Assembly: GCF_051622035.1 (NCBI RefSeq)
Contig: NC_135356.1
Coordinates: 26,876,839-26,940,838 of the forward strand
Source: Arctopsyche grandis
Taxonomy: Eukaryota > Arthropoda > Insecta > Trichoptera > Hydropsychidae
Direction: 5' to 3'
DNA length: 64,000 nucleotides
The notes beneath the pieces were generated by a model. It was not told the DNA's origin, searched no databases, and saw only the letters and a program-made list of their open reading frames with translations. Positions within the stretch are counted from its first letter, which is position 1. Each line of letters begins with the position of its first letter. Positions 45,333 to 56,149 of this stretch are shown here, piece by piece. The position numbers and the translations under genes are program-made.

Positions 45333-46156
45333 AGATAGACAAGTATAGAGCTGGTTTTTCAGCATGCATCAGGGAGGCGGAAAGATATTTAAGCATTCCC
45401 GATATAAACTCGACGTTTATGGACTCCGGCGAAAGGGAGCGTCATCTGAGGTTGCTTCGCCACTTGGAAGCATGCCTTCTGGAAATCGAGCTGAAGAGGG
45501 TTCCAGTCCCGGCTGATGTACCGGTTTCGATCAAAGGAAAGTTTTGCGCCAATAGTCGTCCGAAATCTCGCTCGTCCGTCAACAAAGCTAAGCCGGCTCC
45601 GAAGGTTCGGGTGGCTCAGGAGCCGCCGCTAGTCCGTCTCAATGAGCCGCTGGACTATTCGGTATCGAAGGCTGCTAAGAGCATGGAAACCGTCAATGAA
45701 CCGATCGCTAAACCTTCTACGACCCATGCTGACGAAAGCAATATGACTCCTCAATTGAACAACAACATGCAGATGTCCGAATTCTTCGTCATCAAGCCCG
45801 CTACCAGGTCCGACATGCAATTGATATTTCCCACAACGTCCGCTACTGAAGTCTCAGGCTTGCCCAGATTTGATTCCCCGATGGGTTCGTCCAGGTGCCA
45901 ACGGTTCGTCTCCGATGTTAACGAGAATGCCATGGATGATACAGAGTGGAGATTCAAAGAACTACGTAAAGTTCTGCTAAACGAACCCGACTCGCCCCCG
46001 GAATCTGCTCAGCCCGAAGAAGATGTCAAGCCGGAGATGGTAAAATTCGAAGACTTTGATGATGTCTCTGCACGTGACTATGGCAATATGGACGTCGTGG
46101 AAGAGGCAATTGATATTAAAGCTCAATTGGATGATCCGATGTGGAGACCCTGGTAA
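45333..46156 (+). CDS. HES-family bHLH-Orange repressor, last coding exon (residues 102-375, Orange and WRPW)
   Basis: Acceptor 'ctccacttttcag' ends at 45332; the first two bases complete codon 102 (Glu) split from the 34794 donor. Orange domain about residues 102-154: DKYRAGFSACIREAERYLS, then HLRLLRHLEACLLEIE. It is followed by a low-complexity middle. PLDYSVSK at 207-214 resembles, but does not match, a CtBP motif (PxDLSxK). Two sumoylation-type sites VKPE (333-336) and VKFE (338-341) lie in an acidic, Pro/Glu/Ser-rich tail (315-370). The protein ends in WRPW (372-375), the Groucho-binding motif, then TAA. Codon use is well balanced and GC-richer than the surroundings. Full protein 375 residues, nuclear, probably a Notch-pathway or segmentation/neurogenesis repressor by family; that role is inferred. 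Confidence 0.95.
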
Positions 46157-46980
46157 ACCCAAAAAAAATTATGAAATCTCAAATATTCAGATATTATTTA
46201 TATATATATATATATATATATTATATTGTAACTTTATAGGACATGACTGTTTGCATCAACTTGAAATTGATTATATGAATATGTATATATATCTATATAG
46301 AATATTTTGTAAACATTTAAACGGCCATTTATGCCATAATCCAAGAGACTGAATCACACTAACGGTGAAGATCTTAAGACGAATCCCACCAATGTATTTC
46401 GATTTAAATTCGATGCGTCATACGAATAGTGTCGGATTTGTAACATTGCGGCTTAGAAGTGATAACATACAGTCATTCATTTTCACGGAAAAGGTCAGTA
46501 TACATTAACAGATTCATTAACTATACAAACCGATTAATACCAATTATTATTGATCATGAAAAATTGCACTTAATGAATTAAATTTTGCAAAATATGCCAG
46601 TCTTTGTATGCTGGCGATACGGTCAAGGCAGTTGTGATTTTGCAGATCCGACTCTATTGGTATGATGTGATAAATTAATTCTATCGTAATTTTGGCGAAA
46701 CCTCTCTATAAAATTATCGCTGACCAAAATCTGAATTAAAAATAAATTAAAAATATTGCTGACCAAAATCTATATTAAAAATAATTAACAAGAAAATATA
46801 TATAAAAGAAATCCCGGAAGTTTTTATAGTATTTAATGAATACATCTATACTTAATTTGATTTACCTAAACAATATGAAGATTGTACAATAGTGCTTTCT
46901 GCCTAATGTACATATACGGCGTAGCTTTCAAGTCACCCAAAGTAAATGAATCAGAAGTTAAAATACATCACGCGTTTATT
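46157..46980 (+). other. HES 3' flank, probable 3' UTR
   Basis: AT-rich with (TA)n at 46199-46221. ATTAAA (about 46578) and AATAAA (about 46742) are candidate polyadenylation signals, neither of which I can confirm. A near-direct repeat 'attgctgaccaaaatct' occurs at 46721 and 46754. Confidence 0.35.
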
Positions 46981-46984
46981 AATA

Positions 46985-47155
46985 ACTAGCTGAACCCGGC
47001 ATGCGTTGCAACGCCACAAATAATGCATGCAATTCCCGTTCCCATTTTTCCTTTTTTTTCACAGTAATCTTCCTGGACATCAGTGGCGGCTCGTCCATAT
47101 GATGCATGCAATTTTTGTCGTCCACATGGGCTACGGGCTGCAGCCTCCCAATATA
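46985..47155 (+). mobile_element. Truncated ACTAGC-headed repeat followed by a hAT-like end
   Basis: ACTAGCTGAACCCGGCATGC at 46985 and 'ttttttcacagtaatcttcctggacat' belong to the 17675 family, with most of the middle missing. At 47081 the family sequence stops at CAGTGGCGGCTCGTCCATA, which looks like a hAT-type terminus; its partner end was not found before the palindromic element at 47158. Confidence 0.5.
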
Positions 47156-47157
47156 GT

Positions 47158-47510
47158 ATATACGGGTCTACGTGAAGAGCCAGGATGTTAAATTATAGAA
47201 AACACAAATATCGGAAGGCAAAGATCGAAAATCGAAAGATCAAAAAAAAGGGTGCATGGTAAACGGTACATACTCACTTAATTTGCGCTAGCAGGGTACA
47301 ACAGAAACAAGAGGAACAGGCTTTTCCTCCCGTATTCTGCGCGCGCACATTAATACGGGAGGACAAGCCTGTTCCTCTTGTTCCTGTTGTATCCTGCTCG
47401 CGCAAATTAATTGAGTATGTACTGTTTACCATGCACCCATTTTTTGGATCTTTCGACTTAAGATCTTTCGATTTTCGATCTTTGCCTTCCGATATTTGCG
47501 TTTTCGGTAA
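47158..47510. mobile_element. Palindromic (foldback) element, second copy
   Basis: Same organisation and centre as 1722-2129: 'gcaaatatcggaaggcaaag' type arms, 'ggtgcatggtaaacggtac', 'ggaacaggcttttcctcccg' and the GCGCGCGCAC centre (47340-47349). The left end GGGTCTACGTG is present; the right arm stops matching after 'ttttcggtaatttaa', so the outer ~30 bp of the right end are lost and no target duplication can be shown. Confidence 0.8.
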
Positions 47511-47519
47511 TTTAAGTAT

Positions 47520-49400
47520 ATTAGTTAGGCAGAAAGCACTACTACGGTTACTCATGATTTTGTTAACGTTAAACTTGGTACGAAATTTTCGACGATTCTG
47601 GTAGTCAGCTTTTTAGATACATATAATCTACACCGATTTCTACATAATTGAATGCTACAGTGGGTTTTCGTTTCGCTCGTATTTGGAAATATAGAAGTCT
47701 CAACTATTTTTTTTAATATTATATAATATTACTGGTATATATGTATGTGGGAAAAATGTCTAAAAACACTGGTTCTATGGTGAATTGCTAAACGATAGAT
47801 TCGACAATTCGGTGCAGCGTATTATGTATGTAGGGTCTCCATTAATCAGAGATATATGGTTGACATAACTGTAAGACTTGACTTGAGTTACAACGGAACG
47901 ATGATGGTGACGATGATGATGATAAGACGTTTTGTTATGTTATTTTTACTGATTCATTTGAAATCATATGCTATTTCATTTGCACAAAATATGCTATATA
48001 CATATGTTACATATATTAGGGAAGTGTTTAATCTCTTTATGTTAACATTACCGTTCCTGTTTATGGCTGTTTTATTTTCGTCAATTTTGATTGATTGATA
48101 TTTTTTGATTAATTTTTAATATTGATTAATTTTTAAGTTCCATTTTATTTACTTTTACGCCTGTTATTCCAAAGGCATACTTATTGGTGTTGTTCTATTA
48201 TATTATATTATATTATGTATGTTGTAATGCAGATTTATTATACATTCCACAAAAGTAGTATGTATTATATGTATTTTCTGTGCACAATTTTTTATCAAAG
48301 ATCTTTGATTTTTATTTTCTCATTAAAAATATATTCTTGGTGTTTATGCATGTAAGTGTATTGAAGTAATATGTGTTTTCGCTTTATATCGGCAAATGTT
48401 AATGGCGAATGTTAAGGCGAGTCGTTTCATTTGCCGTAGATGTGCATTTATGTAGTCAGTCTATCAGTGTCGTTAACACAATATCTAATTTGTGTCCAAC
48501 TTATAGTCAAGATTCTATGGTAAATGTTGTATTATTAATATGATTCGCAGAATTTTATGATTCCTGTTGTTTAAATACATGTTTTTTGAAGTTAGGTTTT
48601 TCATCTTTTTAGGTTAGGATTTAATTACTACGCTCAAATATGATTTGAGATGTTATTGTTCACATCAATATATGTACATTCATACATACATGTATGTATG
48701 TATGTATGCTTTGATTTATTTTTTATTTATTATGTAATTTACTTTTTTTACATGCTTTTTATTATTAATTATTGATAGTGTTAAACACAATTATCTAAAT
48801 GTTATATTTACATCTTAAAAATACTAAATGTTACCTTGTATCCCAAAGTATGCATGTGTTAAAGGACATGCAATTAACTAAGTGTTTAAATGTAAGTTTC
48901 TAGTAGTAATATTATAGGTGTAATGTATTAATAAAAAATTAAATCAAAATATATTTGTGAAGGTTTTGGTGCCGTGAAACGCACTTAATTATATTTTTAT
49001 TCGTTCAGAGTTATTGTATTACACGTTTGTTTTAATTCCCGAGTTAAAATAGCTTGTTTACAAATCAACTGTTTTTTTTTTGTTCTATTACACTTGTTAA
49101 TTTTATTTTTAAATTGAAATTATTTTTATTTGAATATTTGTCATGTCTACAATTTATTTTATGAATAAAACATTTGCAAACATTTTACCCCTCCGTTATA
49201 CCGTTGTCTAATTTCATTTTGTTATTATTTTGTTTCTTTTCTTTTCTGTTACATTTTTTAACATTGTGGCGCATTAAGAATTCCTGTAATGCTACAATGG
49301 TCCAAACTTTAAATGAATAAATAAATACCTGTACAATCCTTATCTCCCATATTCTCAAAGTTCATATTAAAATGCTTATTTGCTTACATTTTATTAAATC
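47520..49400. other. Anonymous AT-rich intergenic stretch
   Basis: No gene or element recognised; TACATTCATACATACATGTA tracts near 48675. Confidence 0.45.
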
Positions 49401-49401
49401 A

Positions 49402-49913
49402 TTAAGAGGGCTGTACACCTGAAACCTTAATTTTGTTACCGTTTCTTTCTTCGATATATATATATATTGAGTGAATGCGACAATATATATATATATATTG
49501 AGTGAATGCGACAGTTGCGCTTCGACCAGATAAAACGTATTTTAAATTGACAAAATCGAGGTTTCGTATTTTACTATTTTCTCCTCCAAAACTGGACCAA
49601 TTTTAAAAAAAATTTCATCATCGGTATAAGAAAAATACTTTTTGTGCATCTATCGGCGTATTTTTTTTTAAATCGAGCGTTAAATAAGCACGCTGGACTC
49701 GTTTCGTGGGTGTAAAAAAGAGGCGATTTTATAGATGTTTGGCGGCTCCTAGCTCATATAAAAAATAATTGATCATAAAAATAAAACGATAGATGCACCT
49801 CAATGGTGGATATCCATAGCATATTAAAAAATAATTTCTCTAGTGCCATAATTGAGGAAGGGAGAAGTATAGTACGTTTGTATGGACAAGGCGCTGCTGT
49901 CCAGCCCTCTTAA
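49402..49913. mobile_element. MITE flanked by TTAA (piggyBac-like)
   Basis: TTAA at 49402-49405 and 49910-49913 flank terminal inverted repeats GAGGGCTGTACACC and (complement) GAGGGCTGGACAGC (11 of 14 identical). TTAA targets are characteristic of the piggyBac superfamily, but piggyBac termini usually begin CCY, so the assignment is tentative. The inside contains a 33 bp tandem duplication ('atatatattgagtgaatgcgaca', 49456 and 49489). Non-coding. Confidence 0.6.
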
Positions 49914-50059
49914 GCACACACATTAAATACATACAATTTCGTAATATTATAACATGAAAACATACACATGTACATACATACATCAAAAATCTATTGTAAA
50001 ATTATGTACATAAATGATCTTTTTTTTTAATTCAAGTCGTGTTGAAAAATGTATCATAC

Positions 50060-50468
50060 TGTTGCGTAGGGGTGGGTGGAGGATCCAAGTAAAAGGCCAA
50101 AGTCGTGTCACAGCATTTATTGGTGATTAAGGAGATACACGCACTGGCAGTGCTCCGTCCAGAATGTCTTGATACCGCCTTATAAGGGGCAGGTCTCTCA
50201 GGGCATCTTCGACGTCCGATTTGTTTACCTATTGTTATGGTCACTTACTAGATGTGCCACGGAAGTGTCTTCCCACGACACCCAGTCCCACGATATCGGT
50301 CACTTCTGCGAAGGGACCAATAGGAGCCAATTCGGTGGCCATTGTTTAGCTTACATGCACTTATGTATAGTCTAGAGATAATCCTTGAAACCAATTATAA
50401 CGGTCACACAGTCTCTGGGATGCTACTCGGCCTAATCCGATTGAACTTAATCGGCGGTGTACGTAACA
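50060..50468 (-). mobile_element. Solo LTR, 409 bp
   Basis: It begins TGTTGCGTA and ends TACGTAACA (TG...CA inverted ends) and is flanked by the 4 bp duplication ATAC (50056-50059 and 50469-50472). On the minus strand a TATAAGG (complement near 50180) is followed about 80 nt later by AATAAATGCTGTGACACG, a plausible promoter and polyadenylation layout, so transcription would run leftwards. No internal retroelement sequence adjoins it: recombination between two LTRs probably removed it. 4-5 bp duplications fit Ty3/Gypsy or BEL elements; the family is not determined. Confidence 0.75.
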
Positions 50469-50474
50469 ATACTT

Positions 50475-51180
50475 TATTGGGCGACAAAATTGTCATTTAA
50501 TTAAAAGAAAAAAAAAAATTATAAAAAGGATGCACAATCACTACATAAAATAATCATAGATATTTTATTTCCATGACACCAAACTTTATTTATGTAAAAA
50601 TCTTTACATAATTTATTCAAATCAATGAATACATCTATTCCGAAGAAAATTTTGGATTGAATTTGTTTTAAGAATTTCCCACACAATCATTCAGCTATCT
50701 ACATATGTATATAGCGAGCTCTATATTTGCATATACATACATATGTATATTGTACAAATCTTCAATTCCATGACAAATACACAAACAGCTGAGACCAATG
50801 CGACGTGTAAAAAAATTCTGACCAACTCATGACTTTATCTACGTATTTGAGGAATATATGTACATATGTAAGAGGGTCACAAAACAAAATTCGATAATCA
50901 AACATAAATACACGTTCACACATACCGGCTATGAGAGCATTTTCGATACAAATTGAAGCACAAATGTAGGCAAACTTACACAAGACGAAAACGACGTTTT
51001 ACTTGCGGTTGTCGGATTTTTAAAAAACAAATCTATTACATAAAATCACTAAATATTATACACATTAAATATCAAGGAAATAAAAGTAATTTAATTTAAA
51101 AGGTAAAAAAAAATAATGACATATTGTTTAAAAAAAAATACTACTTCCGGTTTACAAATTCTGACCAAAACCTTATCAAC
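50475..51180. other. AT-rich spacer, no gene seen
   Basis: Nothing recognised beyond TACATACATATGTA tracts. Confidence 0.45.
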
Positions 51181-51181
51181 T

Positions 51182-51429
51182 CAGTGGCCTCACCCTAATG
51201 GTTTCCTGAAACCCGTTGTTAAAAATCAAAAGTTTCCGGAAACCTGTTATTTATTCCAAAAATTCATAAATTTTTTATCAAGAACTATACAAATCTTGAA
51301 AATTTAATGAATTCTCATGTAATAGTGCCTTGGACGAAAAAAAAAGTATAATATATTTATATTTTTATAATAATTTTATTGAAAAAAAATTCGGAAACAC
51401 GTTGTTCCAAAATTGGGGTGACACCACTG
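51182..51429. mobile_element. 248 bp MITE, CAGTGGTGTCACCC type (copy 1)
   Basis: Termini CAGTGGCCTCACCCTAAT and (complement) CAGTGGTGTCACCCCAAT. The inside has 'ggtttcctgaaacccgttgt' and 'aagtttccggaaacc'. It is the same length as and alignable with 60727-60974. Flanking octamers do not match here, so its target duplication has decayed. Confidence 0.75.
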
Positions 51430-51880
51430 CTCTAAGTTAGTACAAAAATAATACAAATATAAATTTTCAGATTGATACGTTCAGGGGTATGGAAAGAATC
51501 ACAACATTTTTGACTTTTCTAAGAGGAAAAAAGTTTTTAAATAAATAGTAACTGCAAAAATGATTTTCACAATGCACTTGTCTTGTGTGGAGTTGCTTGG
51601 TTACCAAACTTTCAGACATAAATATGCAAAAAAGTAATTGTATAACATAATATCCAGCAGATGCACTGGCATTGTTCATGAATATGTACTATTATTTGAC
51701 AATGGGTTCACAAAAACCCAGTTCTCATCGGAAGCTACATCTACAAAATCAAACTGGCAAATTTTAACTTGCCAAGTTTGATTGGGAATTTTTAAACGAA
51801 TCGTCTAGCTATTATTCAAAAGAAAAATCATTTAGAAAGGAATACATTGTCAATGGTTTCTCGATATACATATGTACATA

Positions 51881-52100
51881 CTAGGGTTTTTGTTGTCCCG
51901 TGTCCCGGGAATTCTTATCTCAAATCCCGGGAATTGGGTTTAAAAAATCTTGAAAATATACAACATTTTCACGACTACACGAAGGGAAATAAGAAATCAA
52001 ATACACAAAGAATCGCAAAATAATCTTAAAGGTTAGTTGTTTAGCAGTAAGTACAGCGCATTCCCCGAACGTGGAATTCCGGGAATACAGAAACCCTAGT
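51881..52100. mobile_element. 220 bp MITE with CTAGGGTTT termini and CCCGGGAATT blocks
   Basis: The left end ACTAGGGTTT is the exact complement of the right end AAACCCTAGT. Inside each end lie 'cccgtgtcccgggaattc' and 'gaattccgggaatacag'. ATGTACATA flanks both sides (51872-51880, 52101-52109) but that string is common throughout the window, so it is weak evidence for a duplication. Confidence 0.65.
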
Positions 52101-52109
52101 ATGTACATA

Positions 52110-52990
52110 TATACTGATTAAAAAAGTGGAAGACATATTGTTAGTTCATTAAGTTGAAAGTTCTCAGTAAAAACTCTTCAACCAATTATAATATGTATTA
52201 ATAGAAATTATATACAAGTGCACATATGTACATATGTACGTAGACATTCACACTACGACATTAAATAATTGAGAATAGGTTTTTGAGCTCTTTTTCCTAT
52301 TATGCTGTACATTAACATTAGAATAATATATGTATACTACTATGATTACTAAGAAAATTAAATTAAAATTGTAAAATAGAAAATTATCAGTGTATCAGTA
52401 GCTATTAAAATAGATATAAGATGTATTGTGAACATAATTTAGTAGTAATAAGAAGCATTTAAAAATAAAATAAAAAATCAACTACGACAACTCTGAAAAT
52501 TCGGAAAAATTTTCAGCGTGATCATAATAATAAATGCGAATTAATCAAACGTTACGTTGGGAATTTTCTCGACTAGGAAAAATCGTGGGCGTATTTTCAC
52601 TTGGATCGTGTTGAAGTGGAGTTCTCGGACAAATTCCGGTCTACTCTTTGCATTCCGCGGACTTTTTCAGCGGCTCTCAAAATGCGGCTGAATCATTCCG
52701 GTTATTATATTCGTGTGAATTCCGCGAACGGGACAAACATCGAGCAAATATTTCACGTATGCACTCCACGCTCCAGTGATTTTATCGCACTTCGTCAATG
52801 GCGGGCTTATGTACATACTATGTACGTAAACATGTACGAACATTCGCCTTTAAACGGAATGAACCGGACACGGTGAGAGTGCAAATCTGCGCGTAAAAGT
52901 GTGCGAAATTTGCAAATTATAAACTGACAATAGGATGAATCAGGTCGTGAAATTTGCGCACAGATCGACGAATCTCATGTATACTTTTAT
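52110..52990. other. Spacer with an unassigned, less AT-rich block
   Basis: 52540-52900 is GC-richer and holds a frame (52601-52876) with ordinary composition (RVEVEFSDKFRSTLCIPRTF, then YYIRVNSANGTNIEQIF). No domain recognised and no strong splice sites; it could be a decayed exon, a promoter or chance. Confidence 0.2.
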
Positions 52991-52996
52991 TGTAAA

Positions 52997-53314
52997 ACTA
53001 GTGCTGTGCCCGTTGATTTCAACGGGTGGCTTCAGAAAGGAATTGATACACGAATTAAAATAAAGTTATATGCTATCTAATATATCATTTCGAAAGAGAC
53101 TTTGTATGTAAGTATGTATATATGTAAGTATCTTTGGTTGAGAACTTCGTAAAAAAACAAAGTTTCTATGACGACAATTCAATTGGTTGAATATTATATC
53201 TTTTTCGATCCAAATAAATTGAATAAAAAAACAAATGAATATTTACAATTAGATACGCCATGTTTAAGCTGTTTATATTACAAATACTGAGCGAAGCCGG
53301 ATAAAAAAACTAGT
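52997..53314 (+). mobile_element. Complete 318 bp ACTAGT-bounded repeat
   Basis: It begins ACTAGTGCTGTG, then the perfect 8 bp stem hairpin CCCGTTGATTTCAACGGG (53009-53026) and 'tggcttcagaaaggaattga'. It continues with 'aaagagactttgtatgtaag', 'aataaaaaaacaaatgaatat' and 'attacaaatactgagcgaag', and ends ACTAGT (53309-53314). This copy links the head family (12065, 18679, 18956) to the tail family (3850-4275, 57040-57254) in one element. Non-coding; class unresolved. Confidence 0.75.
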
Positions 53315-54165
53315 ATATAAATATAGTGTAACGTAATTTATAGGCGCGCGCGCATTAATGCGCTGTTCACTCGTTCGAAATGATGAATGAATTTGTGTGT
53401 GTGTGTCTTCATGGATGTGTGTATGTGTATACGCTCCCGCGCAGCGTATCTGACGATGAAGTTACCCGTTGCTCGGTCTAACGTTGCTTGGCGCTCAATA
53501 TCAAGAGCACATCTCCGACTTTCCACCCCCCCCCCCCACTTCCCTGCTAGCCCGCTTTCCCGCTTCGCCACATCTCTATGCATAACGTATACTCCTGGTA
53601 TTCTAAAATTTGTTTTTTTGAAATCCCCATACTTGTCGAAGCGTCCGCCACATACCCACATACATACATACACCATTGTGTTCGCTTTTAGTATTACTAG
53701 TGTTGTACCTGATGAAATATCATCGCATGGATGTTGGCATATTAAGTTATTAAATTAAGAGAAATATGTCGGTCCTGTGTTCGATCCGCACGCGGTCGTT
53801 TTTTTTTCAAATACCTTTTAAATATATTTAATTTAATATTTATATTTAATTTAAAAAAAATTGTACCAACTACCTACGTACCTATGTACATGTAAACAAA
53901 ATAAAACAACAATAGAAAAATTAATGAATTTATTTATTAATTAAATAATTTTTCAATAGATGGCGGTAAACTCTCAGAGACTTAGCGCCGTCTATTTGCC
54001 TAGAGGAAACATTGGTAGCAAACAGTATATATAGAAGTTTTTCTTATTTGTTGGCAGTGTTTTAACTGTGACGTATATGTGTATGTCGAATCGAAACGAC
54101 TATTATAGTACGGCGAGCGTTATCGCAGACACACACAGACACACACATGCACGCGGAATAGCGCT
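53315..54165 (+). mobile_element. Further head-to-tail repeats of the same group (copy 2 of the 10640 repeat)
   Basis: 53315-53690 shares 'taatttatagg' then 'gcgcgc' and 'gttcgaaatgatgaatg' with 18779-18870. 53694 begins ACTAGTGTTGTACCTGATGA and from there to 54160 aligns with 10640-11140 (TCCTGTGTTCGATCCGCACG, 'tcaatagatggcggtaaa', 'tcgaatcgaaacgacta'). GATGAAATATCATC at 53711-53724 is a small hairpin in the position where other copies have CCCGTTGATTTCAACGGG. Confidence 0.6.
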
Positions 54166-54179
54166 ACTAAGTATATAAG

Positions 54180-55845
54180 AATATCCAGGGAAAAACTTAC
54201 ATATACATACATACTAGGCTTCTCCCAAGCTGACGTCATTACTCGAAGACGCGACGCGTTATTTATTATACCTATATATGTATGTATGAATGTACATATG
54301 TATGTATGTATACTCGGGTGACGCCGGGTCGAAATATAATGCACTTCGATTACAATTTGACATTGGCCGTTGTGTAACTTTGTACCAAAAGTGTGCACTT
54401 AAGATAATATGCATTGCCAATTTCGCAAGGCACTCAAACGAGGCCAATATGAACGAGGATTGATTACTGAAAATTAATTAAATGCACTGTCATTTGTAAC
54501 TTTAATATATGTATGCATGTATTTGAACGATTGGGCCGATCTTTTATATTGTGTTGTATACATATTACATATATTGATGGATATAGCCGGCGTCGCCCTA
54601 GGCAGACTGGTTGTTTTGATACTACATATTATATTTGCGGTAACTCGATAATGATGATGTAACAGTAAATATTGAGAGTTCACGGTGTATTCGTGGTATT
54701 GATTTTGGATTTAGTCAAAGAAAATGTGCCGATTAATTTTTATTGATTGTATTTTGAAAATGAACATTTTCAGCACGACTTTGAAATCTATTTTGGTTCA
54801 TAATTCGAATGACGCCTGAATTGTTGTGGGATGAGTCTGAAACCGCCATAACTTCCAAGTGTTGACAAAGCAGATGGCCACTCATGAAATAATACCGTTT
54901 GAAAATCGACCAGAAGGACACGATCGTATAATGTATGCAATATGTATGGAATGTATGATTAAAAGAAATATGTATGTTCCGTTGTAGCACAAATTTCAGT
55001 TAGTCATCTTCAAAGTATTATCCTTGGCTAACCACACTTGTTCTGTGCTCTAAATAAATATCTCGGTCTGTAGCCAATCTGTCGTGGCCGTTTGAGTCTT
55101 TGGAATTATCTTAGAAATGGTTTCTTTGATTGTCATCTTAAGTGTAGAAAAGAGCCAGAAAGTGTGGTGTCGGATCTGATAAATGCGGTGTGCTATTTTC
55201 ATTTATTCTATAGGTATATATCGATATGTATGAATTGTTTTCGTGAGAAATTCTCACTGATGTCCTTCCTTCATTATGCTCTTCAGGAAAATGTTTGTGC
55301 CCTTGTATTTTGAGGATAACTCGTGTAGGCTAACAACCATTGAAGTAGAATGGGTAGAATATACTTCAATGCTAACAACAGTGGTCCGCCTTACAGCACA
55401 AACTCTGATGCCGCACACTCGAAAAATGAACTTGAACCAAAGCATTATTATTAGGAGTGACAGCTAAACTGATTTAAATAATTTATCAACTGTTCAATTT
55501 CTTGATTTTTTTTAAAAGGATTCCTCTCAAGATCAGTGCAAGAATCAGTATACATACATATGTACAATCAGCTGAAATAATTGGCCGAAAGCCAAATTTC
55601 CCATCGTATAATAGATCACTAATTGCGGATCCAAATCTTTGAATCGTTTCCCATTTTATTATTTTTATACACTTTCTTCGAATGAAATTCACATTCGATA
55701 TTCCTTTTTTTATTGGTGTTGTTTTGCATTGAAATAGATATTTATGTACTAATAAGAGTTTTAATTTTGAAAAAATAAAAAGAACATTTAGATTAAATGA
55801 AATTAATAAGTTTTTTCATAAATCCTTTGAAATTAGTATTAATTT
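54180..55845. other. Anonymous stretch
   Basis: No gene or element recognised; TATGTATGTATGAATG tracts near 54280. Confidence 0.4.
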
Positions 55846-55849
55846 GATG

Positions 55850-56135
55850 TATAATATTGAAAGAGACTTCGTATGTAAGTTTTGGTTGGTAAAATCTGTG
55901 ACGTTATCGAAAAAATCAAATTTTCTATGATGACGATAACGATGTCGATTTCGATTCCGTTTTCAATTTTGATTCCTTTTTCAGTTCCGGATCCGGATTC
56001 CCATCCAGCTCCGGATTACGTTTTCAGTTCCGATTTCCGATTCCTGTTTCATTTCAGGATCCGGATTCCTGTTTCAGTTCCAATTCCAATTTTATGTAGT
56101 TCCGATTCCCGGTTCCAATTTCAGTTCCGATTCAC
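55850..56135 (+). mobile_element. ACTAGT-type repeat fragment with TTCCGATTCC array
   Basis: 'ttgaaagagacttcgtatg' with 'taagttttggttgg' matches the 3' half of the 52997 element. It then runs into about 200 bp of degenerate GATTCC.GTTTCAGTTCC units. The reverse-complement array occurs at 11250-11380 in another member, so this is a recurrent cargo. Confidence 0.5.
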
Positions 56136-56149
56136 TTATATATTATTTT

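Noticed and set aside
52601..52876. Frame with ordinary composition
   Set aside because: No known motif, no clear splice sites or promoter, and unsupported length; recorded as an unassigned block instead.
52997..53314. Definite Helitron assignment for the ACTAGT-bounded elements
   Set aside because: The CTAG-T end and a near-terminal hairpin are suggestive, but the strong hairpin is at the head, not 10 nt before the 3' end, and no consistent 5' TC was seen.
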